22,021 nucleotides of DNA from UBA4582 sp964228885 (GTDB taxonomy: Bacteria > Pseudomonadota > Gammaproteobacteria > Pseudomonadales > Azotimanducaceae), in contig CAXRCG010000243.1 of the NCBI GenBank assembly GCA_964228885.1, positions 1 through 22,021 on the forward strand, in the 5' to 3' direction. Below the pieces are notes generated by a model. That model saw nothing but the letters and a program-made list of their open reading frames with translations, searched no databases and was not told where the DNA came from. The position numbers were made by a program, and so were the translations under genes. Shown here in pieces: positions 15,206 to 22,021 of this stretch; within the stretch, counting starts at the first letter, position 1; every line of letters begins with the position of its first letter.

Positions 15206-17391
15206 TGGCCCGCATCTCACGACGTAAATTTCTTATCGCCACCGGCTGGGTGGCCGGTGGCGCAACACTTCTTTACACCGTGCGAAACAGGGCGATTGCT
15301 GTTGCACCTACAATTATTTTTCCTGAAGAACAATCTGGTGCGGCTTGGCTGCAAATTCGCCCGAATGGTGTGTGTTTGATGTACTTCCCGCGGGTAGACA
15401 TGGGGCAGAACGCAAACACTGGCCTCGCCCAAATTGTTGCCGAGGAGCTGAACGTCGATCTAGATCAAATAGCGGGTGTACAACCCGCCACGAATGAAGT
15501 GCCACCATTGGCTGTTACTGCCGGCAGCATGTCATTAACGGCCTTTTCACGTCCAATCGCTATCGCTGCAGCCACTTTGCGAGAAGATATGAGGCGACGT
15601 GCTGCAGCAAAACTGGGAAAATCGGTTGCTGACCTCCTTGATGATTCAGGCGGTTTCCAAACGAGCGACAAGCAAAAAGTTAGTTATTCGGATCTCGTTG
15701 ATAACGCAAACATAATGGTCGAGTTCGGCGAAGATAGCCCGCCACCCAACCTCTATTCTTTTGACACCGCGCGCAAAAAGAAACAAGTCGGCCAAGCGAT
15801 AGCACCGCTGGGCGTTCGCGCGTTGGTAACCGGAGCGCCTGTCTACACTGCAGATCTAGCGATGCCAGACACGCTATACGGCCGCGCTGTTAAACCGCCT
15901 GTGCGCAACGCCCGCATAGCTACGCTGGACACAAGTGGCGTGTCTGAAATTGAAGGCTTTATTAAACTCGTGCGACAAAAAGACTTTGTTGGTGTCGTCT
16001 GCAAAACGCCGAGCAGCGTTAACAATGCTATGGCAAGAATCAATGTAACTTGGGAGTTAGTACAACCGATTAACCAGAGTGAAATTGACCGCCTAGTTGA
16101 TGTCGACGCAGAAATGGCCAAGGGTGATTTAGAGCATATGCTCCATGACGAAGATCATCGGAAAGAAGTTAACTGGGCTATCGATCTGCGATTCGACATT
16201 CAAAACCAAACTCATGCGGCACAGGAAGCTCGAGTTGCCATCGCCCGCTTTAACGACGCTAACGCGGATCACGCACTAGAAATCTGGACCGGGACACAGG
16301 ACCCTTTTGGCATCCATCGATTTGCATCAATGGACACCGGGCTGTCAGAGGATGAGATCGTCGTACATCCCATGCGCCTGGGCGGAAGCTTTGGCAGTCG
16401 TGAACATTATGACGTTGAAATGGATGCCGTGAGACTCGCGCGTGCAGTCAATCGCCCTGTCAAAGTGCAATGGACCCGCACAGATGAGTTTAGTGCCAGC
16501 CGCTGTCGACCCGCTTCAGCACATCGTTTGCGCATTGCAACAGATGAATCAGGGAACCTTTCTGATTGGTGGTATGGCTATATCTCCGGACACGTAGTAT
16601 TCGCACGAGAGCGCTTACCCAGTTGGCTATTACCCGCCGCTCGCTTAGCAAAAGATACGGGCGTCACCAAAGGTGCAATTTCACCTTACGTCGCGCCGCA
16701 CCAGCGGGTCGAGTACGCTGACGTGGACTTGCCCATTGACCTCGGTGTCTGGAGATCCTTGAACGGCGCGCCGTCGATATTTGCCATAGAATCTGCGATG
16801 GATGAACTGGCTGTTCAACTAGGCCTAGATCCTGTGGCGTTCAAGACGGCACAAATGCAAGGTGCGCACCCCCGCTTGCAAAATTGTCTCGAGCGGGTGC
16901 AGGCAATGAGCCTAAAAAAATCATTACCAAGTGACCAAGGATATGGCCGCGGCTTTGCCTGTGGTATCTACGACGAACGCTGCTTTGTTGCGGTCAGCGC
17001 CGACGTTCAGATAGACAATCTAACAAAGGAGATCAAAGTCCTGCATATGTGCTGCGCGCAGGATGTGGGAATGGCGGTGAATCCTGACCAACTGCGTGCT
17101 CAGATCGAAAGCAACCTAGCCTGGAGTATTGGCATGGCATTGTTGGAGCGTTACGAAGTCGCAGACAACAAAATTGAAAGTTCGAACTTTGATAATTATC
17201 AGATCGCTCGTATGTCTCACATGCCAAGCCTAGATATCGATATTGTCGACCAGCCTAGTATACCCCCGGCGGGCGCAGGCGAGGTCGCTTTGGTCGCCGG
17301 ACCTCCCGCGATTGCTAATGCTATTCGCAAAGCCACTGGTTTTCGAGCTCTGAGCTTACCCATATCATTTTCGGACATCGAATATGCTTAA
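15205..17391 (+). CDS. Molybdopterin-binding subunit, isoquinoline 1-oxidoreductase beta type, Tat signal
   Basis: This 728-residue large subunit of the xanthine dehydrogenase superfamily starts with SRRKFL and a hydrophobic stretch, so the pair is probably exported by Tat in folded form with the 2Fe-2S subunit. Molybdopterin-contact GGSFGS begins at residue 393 and the catalytic glutamate is E693 in GAGEVAL. The family hydroxylates N-heterocycles or oxidises aldehydes; the substrate is unknown. It has the fused single-chain IorB layout without an FAD subunit; no cytochrome subunit is adjacent, so the electron acceptor is unidentified. TetR follows 3 bp later. Confidence 0.92.
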   Translation: MARISRRKFLIATGWVAGGATLLYTVRNRAIAVAPTIIFPEEQSGAAWLQIRPNGVCLMYFPRVDMGQNANTGLAQIVAEELNVDLDQIAGVQPATNEVPPLAVTAGSMSLTAFSRPIAIAAATLREDMRRRAAAKLGKSVADLLDDSGGFQTSDKQKVSYSDLVDNANIMVEFGEDSPPPNLYSFDTARKKKQVGQAIAPLGVRALVTGAPVYTADLAMPDTLYGRAVKPPVRNARIATLDTSGVSEIEGFIKLVRQKDFVGVVCKTPSSVNNAMARINVTWELVQPINQSEIDRLVDVDAEMAKGDLEHMLHDEDHRKEVNWAIDLRFDIQNQTHAAQEARVAIARFNDANADHALEIWTGTQDPFGIHRFASMDTGLSEDEIVVHPMRLGGSFGSREHYDVEMDAVRLARAVNRPVKVQWTRTDEFSASRCRPASAHRLRIATDESGNLSDWWYGYISGHVVFARERLPSWLLPAARLAKDTGVTKGAISPYVAPHQRVEYADVDLPIDLGVWRSLNGAPSIFAIESAMDELAVQLGLDPVAFKTAQMQGAHPRLQNCLERVQAMSLKKSLPSDQGYGRGFACGIYDERCFVAVSADVQIDNLTKEIKVLHMCCAQDVGMAVNPDQLRAQIESNLAWSIGMALLERYEVADNKIESSNFDNYQIARMSHMPSLDIDIVDQPSIPPAGAGEVALVAGPPAIANAIRKATGFRALSLPISFSDIEYA

Positions 17392-17394
17392 CGC

Positions 17395-18063
17395 ATGACG
17401 ATTACGCCGGCGCGAGTTTTTGAGAAAAAAGTGGCAGAATGCAACATGACCCACATACAGCGAAATCGCCCACACATGCAGCAAAACCTTGGCACCACGA
17501 GACGCAACGTCCGTTCACACAAAGCGATTATTGATGCGACACTCAAACTACTCGGATCTTCAGGCTATGTTGATTTTTCGATTGAAAAAGTCGCACGTGA
17601 GGCTGGCGTCGGGAAACAGACGATATATCGGTGGTGGCCTTCTCGTGCTGAGCTGGTACTCGAAGTCTGGCGTGACCGCCTTATGCCGCCCCTCGAACCT
17701 TATGATGGCGAAACACCCTTAGTCATATATCTTGAAGCTTCATTACTCTCATTTGGTCAACTGCTCAGCCGCTCCTACTGCAAGCAAGCAGCAATTTGCG
17801 TGTTAGCCGAGGCTCATAGAGACCCAGCACTCTATAAACGCATGGAAGAAGCCATTTATGCACCGCGAATAAAACTTATCGCCGATGCCTGTCGCATAGC
17901 GCAGGAAAAAGCGCTGCTACCAAATCACTTCGACATTAACGTCATCATCGATGCCCTATACGGCGCAGTTTGGTATAAAGTCCTGATCCGGTTCGAGAAG
18001 GTCACAGAAACCTATATCAAAAATCTGATTACGCAAACCCTGATGGCGCAGCCTGATATTTAA
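17395..18063 (+). CDS. TetR-family transcriptional regulator
   Basis: The product has up to 222 residues. The N-terminal HTH is typical: IDATLKLLGSSGY, then FSIEKVAREAGVGKQTIYRWW. The C-terminal ligand domain includes a TetR_C-type EAHRDPALYKRMEEA helix. Starts at 17395, 17446 or 17476 are possible; no Shine-Dalgarno decides, and the later ones give more usual N-termini. It sits 3 bp after the molybdenum hydroxylase gene and is probably the unit's own repressor, acting at the inverted repeat at 14685. It ends in TAA. Confidence 0.9.
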   Translation: MTITPARVFEKKVAECNMTHIQRNRPHMQQNLGTTRRNVRSHKAIIDATLKLLGSSGYVDFSIEKVAREAGVGKQTIYRWWPSRAELVLEVWRDRLMPPLEPYDGETPLVIYLEASLLSFGQLLSRSYCKQAAICVLAEAHRDPALYKRMEEAIYAPRIKLIADACRIAQEKALLPNHFDINVIIDALYGAVWYKVLIRFEKVTETYIKNLITQTLMAQPDI

Positions 18064-18068
18064 GATGT

Positions 18069-18095
18069 GCCCGGATCGGGCTGCCAACGTTTTTT
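18069..18095 (+). terminator. Weak candidate terminator after TetR
   Basis: GCCCG (18069-18073) pairs with CGGGC (18077-18081) around GAT. Six Ts follow at 18090-18095, but 8 nt beyond the stem, farther than in good intrinsic terminators. Confidence 0.35.
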
Positions 18096-18275
18096 ATCTG
18101 CCGAACATCGAAACTCATAGCCAGGAAAAGACAGCCTTAAATTAAACTAGCTACAAATATGAAACCCATCGTATTTTTCCGGCAATGGGTAAACTGGAGG
18201 AAAGCGCTGAGCGTATTACTGTTGCGCGGGGATTATCTCAACGGTCGTCATTTACATCGGCAATACTCACTACCT

Positions 18276-18767
18276 ATGCGAAACCTTTCACTCATCTACG
18301 CCCGCTCGTTAAACCACTGTATTGGGTCTGAGGGCAAACTGCCCTGGCAATTACCTGACGACTATCAGTTTTTTGACGACACTACCCGAGGGCATGCAGT
18401 TGTCATGGGTAGGCGTACCTATGAAGACCATAACTCAAAGTTAGAGGGCCGGTTTAATTTGGTTGTTACTAGCAATGCGCGCTACATCGCTGCTGAGGGC
18501 GTCACTGTGGTTGGCAGTCTACAGGCTGCTCTAGATTTGGCCACAAAATGTCGAGAAGTATTTGTTATCGGCGGCGTACCTTTATTGGTAGCGGCCTTTG
18601 ATAAAGCCGACCGCGTTTACGAGACTCGGATCAATACAACCGTGAATGGTGACACCTTCCTACCCGCTTTTGATTTTTCGGACTTTGAAACAACAACAGT
18701 AGCAAGCCATCCTATTGACCAGCAGCACGCCTTCTCATTTAACATCTATCTTCATCAACGACGTTAG
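18276..18767 (+). CDS. folA: Dihydrofolate reductase
   Basis: With the ATG at 18276 the protein has 163 residues and begins like other DHFRs (MRNLSLIYARS); an upstream in-frame ATG at 18159 would add 39 unlike residues. Seen in order: substrate-binding LPWQLPDD with D29 as catalytic acid, VVMGRRTYE for NADPH, and FVIGGVPLL. It reduces dihydrofolate to tetrahydrofolate. No Shine-Dalgarno precedes the chosen start. RNase J follows 13 bp later, so the two are probably co-transcribed. Ends in TAG. Confidence 0.93.
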   Translation: MRNLSLIYARSLNHCIGSEGKLPWQLPDDYQFFDDTTRGHAVVMGRRTYEDHNSKLEGRFNLVVTSNARYIAAEGVTVVGSLQAALDLATKCREVFVIGGVPLLVAAFDKADRVYETRINTTVNGDTFLPAFDFSDFETTTVASHPIDQQHAFSFNIYLHQRR

Positions 18768-18780
18768 TCTGAAGAACGCA

Positions 18781-20160
18781 ATGACAACAGATAAAAGTAT
18801 CAATCCAACACCTGGCCGGCAAGATTTCTGGTTTATCCCTCTGGGCGGGACTGGTGAAATCGGCATGAACCTGAACCTCTATGGACACGATGGCCAATGG
18901 ATTATTGTGGATTGCGGCATTACTTTCGAAGACAAGCCAGGCGAATGCGGCACTATGCACTCAAGAATAGAGATGCCACTCATTGAGTTTGCCACAAAAC
19001 AACGAGACAGCATTTTGGGGGTTATCGCCACACATGCCCATGAAGATCACATAGGAGCATTACCCTATCTATGGGAACACTTGGGTTGTCCCATCTACAC
19101 AACACCTTTTACACGAAACGTATTGCGCGCAAAGTTCGCCAGAAACAATTGCTCGGCGCCTATCCTCGATGTTCTCGTAGGCGGCACACTTGATCTTGGC
19201 CCCTTCAATCTAACGTTCGTACCCATGACCCATTCGACGCCGGAAACGCAGGGTCTGATTATCCAAACAGCTGTCGGTAGAGTTTTCCACACTGCTGACT
19301 GGAAGCTGGATACCCATCCGGTCGTGGGTACTCATGTGACACCTAAACAGTATGCAACTATGGCAGACATTGACGCTATCGTTTGTGACTCCACTAATGC
19401 GCTCAACCCGATGAGAGCAAACTCAGAGATCGAGGTAGCCAGTGCGCTACTTACAGCAATTTCTAATGCGCCGAGGCGGGTTATCGTGGCATGTTTCGCT
19501 AGCAACATTGCTCGACTTCAAACACTCGGGTCGATTGCCCGCAAAACCCATAGGCAACTCGGCCTATTTGGCTTCTCGCTGAATAATATGAGTCGCTGCG
19601 CCCAGAATGCGGGCTACCTCCAGACCGATTTTAGCCCTATTGATCGTCAGCACCTTGGTTATCTGCCGGCTGAGGAAGTACTAGCGATCGCAACCGGCAG
19701 CCAAGGTGAACCCGGCGCGGCACTTCACCGACTTAGCATAGATAGCCATCCGGATTTAAGTCTTCAGGCAGGTGACCAAGTAATTTTTTCTGCCAAAACC
19801 ATTCCAGGTAACGAGCAAGGCGTTGAAAAACTAATCAATCGCTTTGAGCAGATAGGTGTAACAGTTTTTCAGGCAGACTCCAGCAATCTGACCCTACACG
19901 CTTCCGGTCACGGTGGTGAACCAGAACTCACGAGCATGTACGAATGGGTCGCACCCAAAGCGGTGATTCCCGTGCACGGTGAGCCGAAACACCTCGCCGC
20001 AAATGCAAATATCGCTGCCGCCGCAGGGGTTGAAAAGCAACTCGTCGGCCGTAATGGCGATCTCTATGACTTGGTCAATCTGACAATCAGAACAAATGCT
20101 GTTCCGGTGGGCCGGATGGCACTGGATGCTTACGGGCAATTAATGCCCAGCCAGGTTTAA
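18781..20160 (+). CDS. RNase J-type metallo-beta-lactamase ribonuclease, shortened
   Basis: From the ATG at 18781 the product has 459 residues. PLGGTGEIGMN opens the beta-lactamase domain; H85, H87, D89 and H90 (HAHEDH) bind zinc, then HTADWKLD, DSTNAL and the C-terminal SGHGGEPEL and PVHGEPKHL of the beta-CASP region. It should act as an endo- or 5'-exoribonuclease in RNA decay. It is about 100 residues shorter than Bacillus RNase J and lacks most of the C-terminal domain. The call could also be a related beta-CASP hydrolase. Ends in TAA. Confidence 0.88.
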   Translation: MTTDKSINPTPGRQDFWFIPLGGTGEIGMNLNLYGHDGQWIIVDCGITFEDKPGECGTMHSRIEMPLIEFATKQRDSILGVIATHAHEDHIGALPYLWEHLGCPIYTTPFTRNVLRAKFARNNCSAPILDVLVGGTLDLGPFNLTFVPMTHSTPETQGLIIQTAVGRVFHTADWKLDTHPVVGTHVTPKQYATMADIDAIVCDSTNALNPMRANSEIEVASALLTAISNAPRRVIVACFASNIARLQTLGSIARKTHRQLGLFGFSLNNMSRCAQNAGYLQTDFSPIDRQHLGYLPAEEVLAIATGSQGEPGAALHRLSIDSHPDLSLQAGDQVIFSAKTIPGNEQGVEKLINRFEQIGVTVFQADSSNLTLHASGHGGEPELTSMYEWVAPKAVIPVHGEPKHLAANANIAAAAGVEKQLVGRNGDLYDLVNLTIRTNAVPVGRMALDAYGQLMPSQV

Positions 20161-20264
20161 CAATCGGCACCAACAGGCAGCGCAATAAACGAGGCTATCA
20201 AGACGTCATTGCTGCGGACGGGCAATCAGGTCTCGAATTTAGCAAGTTCAAGGTGAGGCACTTT

Positions 20265-20278
20265 TCCATTAAAATGGA
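20265..20278. repeat. Short inverted repeat before NAD kinase
   Basis: TCCATT and AATGGA flank AA in the 256-bp spacer between RNase J and NAD kinase. The two-base spacing makes a hairpin unlikely; a protein site is possible. Nothing else clear lies in that spacer. Confidence 0.3.
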
Positions 20279-20416
20279 CGAGCTGTTCAAATGCACACGG
20301 CCAGTCTGATCAATTAACGTTTGTTACGCCTGATAAGTGTTACTGAGGCCCCATTTATTCTTGTGTATCGCGCGATGTCATGGCTATATGTGACATTAAA
20401 AAATAAGAGGCCATCA

Positions 20417-21181
20417 ATGAGTAAAAAAGTCACGTTTGTTGGCAGTCGCAGCCCGAATGCTGAAGAAGCTTTGGCAATGTTATCTGAGAAGTATGAAGCG
20501 GTAGGTCTGGATGATGCCGAGATTATTGTTGCACTGGGCGGCGATGGATACATGCTTGAGGCCATACATCGCAACATGAAGCGCGACCTGCCAATTTATG
20601 GCATGAATAGAGGAACGGTTGGATTTTTGCTCAATTCTTTCGAGACCGATGATCTGATGGAACGCCTCGAGAATGCCCAGCAGGTTACCATCACACCTCT
20701 ACACATGCGGGTAACAACGGATTCGGGTATCGAGCAGGAGGCTTACGCTTTCAATGAAGTATCTCTGCTGCGACAAACGCGTCAGGCAGCCAACCTGCGC
20801 GTGACCATTGATGGCAAAACGCGCATCGAAACCCTGATGTGCGATGGCTGTCTGGTTGCGACGCCAGCTGGTAGCACCGCTTACAACCTGTCCGCTCACG
20901 GTCCAATACTTCCTATCGGATCAGACGTTCTGGCCCTCACGCCCATTAGTGCTTTTAGACCCCGGCGTTGGCAAGGCGCTGTGCTGCCAAAAAATGCAAA
21001 AATTCAGCTCACGGTGCTCGATGAACACAAAAGGCCGGTAAGTGCCGTGGCGGATGCGCATGAAGTCCGTAATGTCGCGGAAGTTGAAATTAGCATAGCT
21101 CCTAAAAGGGCCGTGACGTTAATGTTCGACCCGGATCATAATCTTGAAGAACGCATTCTAAACGAGCAGTTCACACCCTAA
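20417..21181 (+). CDS. nadK: NAD kinase
   Basis: The start at 20417 is set by AGAGG upstream and by homology (MSKKVTFVGS); a frame to 20321 is longer but unlike the family. The 254-residue protein has G41-G42-D43-G44 with LGGDG, GMNRGTVGFL, NEVSLLR, and PAGSTAYNLSAHGP. It phosphorylates NAD to NADP. The length and GMNRGTVGF form resemble the short alphaproteobacterial type rather than the roughly 290-residue enterobacterial form. Convergent with the NUDIX gene 34 bp away. Confidence 0.93.
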   Translation: MSKKVTFVGSRSPNAEEALAMLSEKYEAVGLDDAEIIVALGGDGYMLEAIHRNMKRDLPIYGMNRGTVGFLLNSFETDDLMERLENAQQVTITPLHMRVTTDSGIEQEAYAFNEVSLLRQTRQAANLRVTIDGKTRIETLMCDGCLVATPAGSTAYNLSAHGPILPIGSDVLALTPISAFRPRRWQGAVLPKNAKIQLTVLDEHKRPVSAVADAHEVRNVAEVEISIAPKRAVTLMFDPDHNLEERILNEQFTP

Positions 21182-21215
21182 ACCACAAACAACAGACAAG
21201 AAAAGAAACGTCTCG

Positions 21216-21716
21216 CTAGGGAAGTTTCATCATATCGGGTTCGTGACCCTGCGAGTGCAGCCAGTCGCGCAATGCGTATCCAGTACCCGTCGGCCATGCA
21301 ATACAGTCTTTGGGTGACACTAACTTGAAGGCATCAAGTTCCTCGTTCAGCGAAATTGTTCCCGTCGCTTGAACGTGATACCCAATGATCACCTGGTTCA
21401 TTCGCTCAAAGGGGTAAACACCTATTAGCGACGCCGGGCTCGCATCAAGGTCCAGCTCTTCCTTGACTTCTCGGACAGCGCAATCCGCTGGCGCTTCTGC
21501 GTGATCAACGAAACCGGTAATAACGCCATAGAAATCACCCTGCCACGACCTATTGTGCGCAAGCACAATTTTACCGTCGAATTCAACGACAACAGCCGCG
21601 ACCGGCGTGGGGTTATCGTAGTTAACAAAACCACAATTGGCAGCACACTCAATGCGCGCCTTCACTTTCTCTATCAGCGGCGATGCACACATGGGACAGA
21701 ATTTAAACTTTTTCAC
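21216..21716 (-). CDS. NUDIX hydrolase with N-terminal zinc ribbon
   Basis: This 166-residue protein has a zinc-ribbon with C7, C10, C24 and C28, then a complete NUDIX box from G68 (GFVDHAE, then REVKEEL at 82-88). It hydrolyses a nucleoside diphosphate linked to X; NADH pyrophosphatase NudC has the same zinc-ribbon layout but is longer. Being next to NAD kinase it may act on NAD(H)-type or related nucleotides, which is inference. Transcribed toward NAD kinase; ends in TAG. Confidence 0.88.
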   Translation of the reverse strand: MKKFKFCPMCASPLIEKVKARIECAANCGFVNYDNPTPVAAVVVEFDGKIVLAHNRSWQGDFYGVITGFVDHAEAPADCAVREVKEELDLDASPASLIGVYPFERMNQVIIGYHVQATGTISLNEELDAFKLVSPKDCIAWPTGTGYALRDWLHSQGHEPDMMKLP

Positions 21717-21877
21717 AAATTAGACTCACTAAAAGATTCAAAGATCGGAGAGAAAAGGCAGGAGGTCGGCATAAAATTTACAGGATAGGTAACATAGAAA
21801 TGCATAGCGCGAGTGTGCCTTTATCAGCTCAGTGCAAGTATATATGTTTGGTAAATCTTACCCCGACCTCAATTTAT

Positions 21878-22021
21878 CTAAAGATCAAGCGGTCGGTAAT
21901 AATCTTTTCCAGCGCTCACGTATTCACCCATGAGTGTCCTGAACGTTTCACCAGCAGAACCCTCTTCGGTAAGCGTCAAATTCTGACGAATAACGTTCAC
22001 ACTATCGGGATTCAGTTCGCT
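21878..22021 (-). CDS. C-terminal end of an unidentified protein (5' part outside the window)
   Basis: Minus-strand reading from the edge gives 47 residues to a TAG at 21880-21878, ending in GKDYYRPLDL, with TEEGSAGETFRTL before it. Base composition and residue use look coding. I do not recognise the family. It lies 161 bp upstream of the NUDIX gene on the same strand; that gap holds no gene I can see. Confidence 0.5.
   Translation of the reverse strand, partial: SELNPDSVNVIRQNLTLTEEGSAGETFRTLMGEYVSAGKDYYRPLDL

Noticed and set aside
20321..20416. N-terminal extension of NAD kinase
   Set aside because: Residues do not fit the family and a Shine-Dalgarno precedes 20417.
1..22021. CRISPR array, tRNA, rRNA, insertion sequence or prophage
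   Set aside because: No regularly spaced repeats, cloverleaf-like sequence, transposase or phage protein was recognised on either strand.

Overview
The window carries about 22 chromosomal protein genes plus two genes cut by its edges. I see no RNA gene, CRISPR array, insertion sequence or phage gene. Oxidative catabolism and redox genes dominate: TauD/TfdA dioxygenases, a GMC oxidoreductase, an isoquinoline-oxidoreductase-type molybdenum hydroxylase and an SDR. With Tat-signal proteins and Shine-Dalgarno-led operons, this points to a Pseudomonadota (proteobacterial) heterotroph, possibly a marine-type gammaproteobacterium. The class is an inference; the RNase J and the short NAD kinase look rather alphaproteobacterial.

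The most notable content is at the left end (1-7542). Two genes that look broken by an in-frame TGA are better read as selenoprotein genes. The first (937-2163, + strand) is a glycine/betaine-reductase selenoprotein-B-like protein, with TGA at 1402-1404 in a V-U-P-N-C-T-R context. The second (5529-5008, - strand) is a UGSC-family selenoprotein, with TGA at 5253-5251 giving U-G-S-C. In both, the frame continues through the TGA into conserved family sequence, and a hairpin with a loop G lies 16-22 nt downstream, as expected for a bacterial SECIS element. The plus-strand group (amidohydrolase, selenoprotein B-like, TauD dioxygenase, SnoaL-like) converges at about 3.4 kb on the minus-strand group (CIA30-like, pterin carbinolamine dehydratase, a 345-aa conserved UGSC partner, UGSC selenoprotein, type-B carboxylesterase). 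No glycine-reductase subunits A or C are present, so this is unlikely to be a classical glycine reductase. I infer an uncharacterised selenium-dependent thiol-redox module.

The middle (7869-14624) holds a second TauD-type dioxygenase, a GPH-family sugar:cation symporter (- strand), and a plus-strand series: galactonate-dehydratase-like enolase-superfamily enzyme, GMC oxidoreductase, its gluconate-dehydrogenase-subunit-3-like partner, and an SDR. Together these suggest uptake, oxidation and dehydration of a sugar or sugar acid.

The next unit (14661-18063) is a molybdenum hydroxylase pair (2Fe-2S subunit and Tat-exported molybdopterin subunit) followed by a TetR-family regulator. Upstream is a strong candidate promoter whose -35/-10 spacer contains a 13-bp inverted repeat, flanked by two TACGATCGTT copies exactly 40 bp apart; this is a probable operator for the TetR protein.

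The right end (18276-22021) is housekeeping: dihydrofolate reductase, an RNase J-type nuclease, NAD kinase, a zinc-ribbon NUDIX hydrolase and the C-terminal end of an unidentified minus-strand gene. The only gene-free stretch over 300 bp is 7543-7868.
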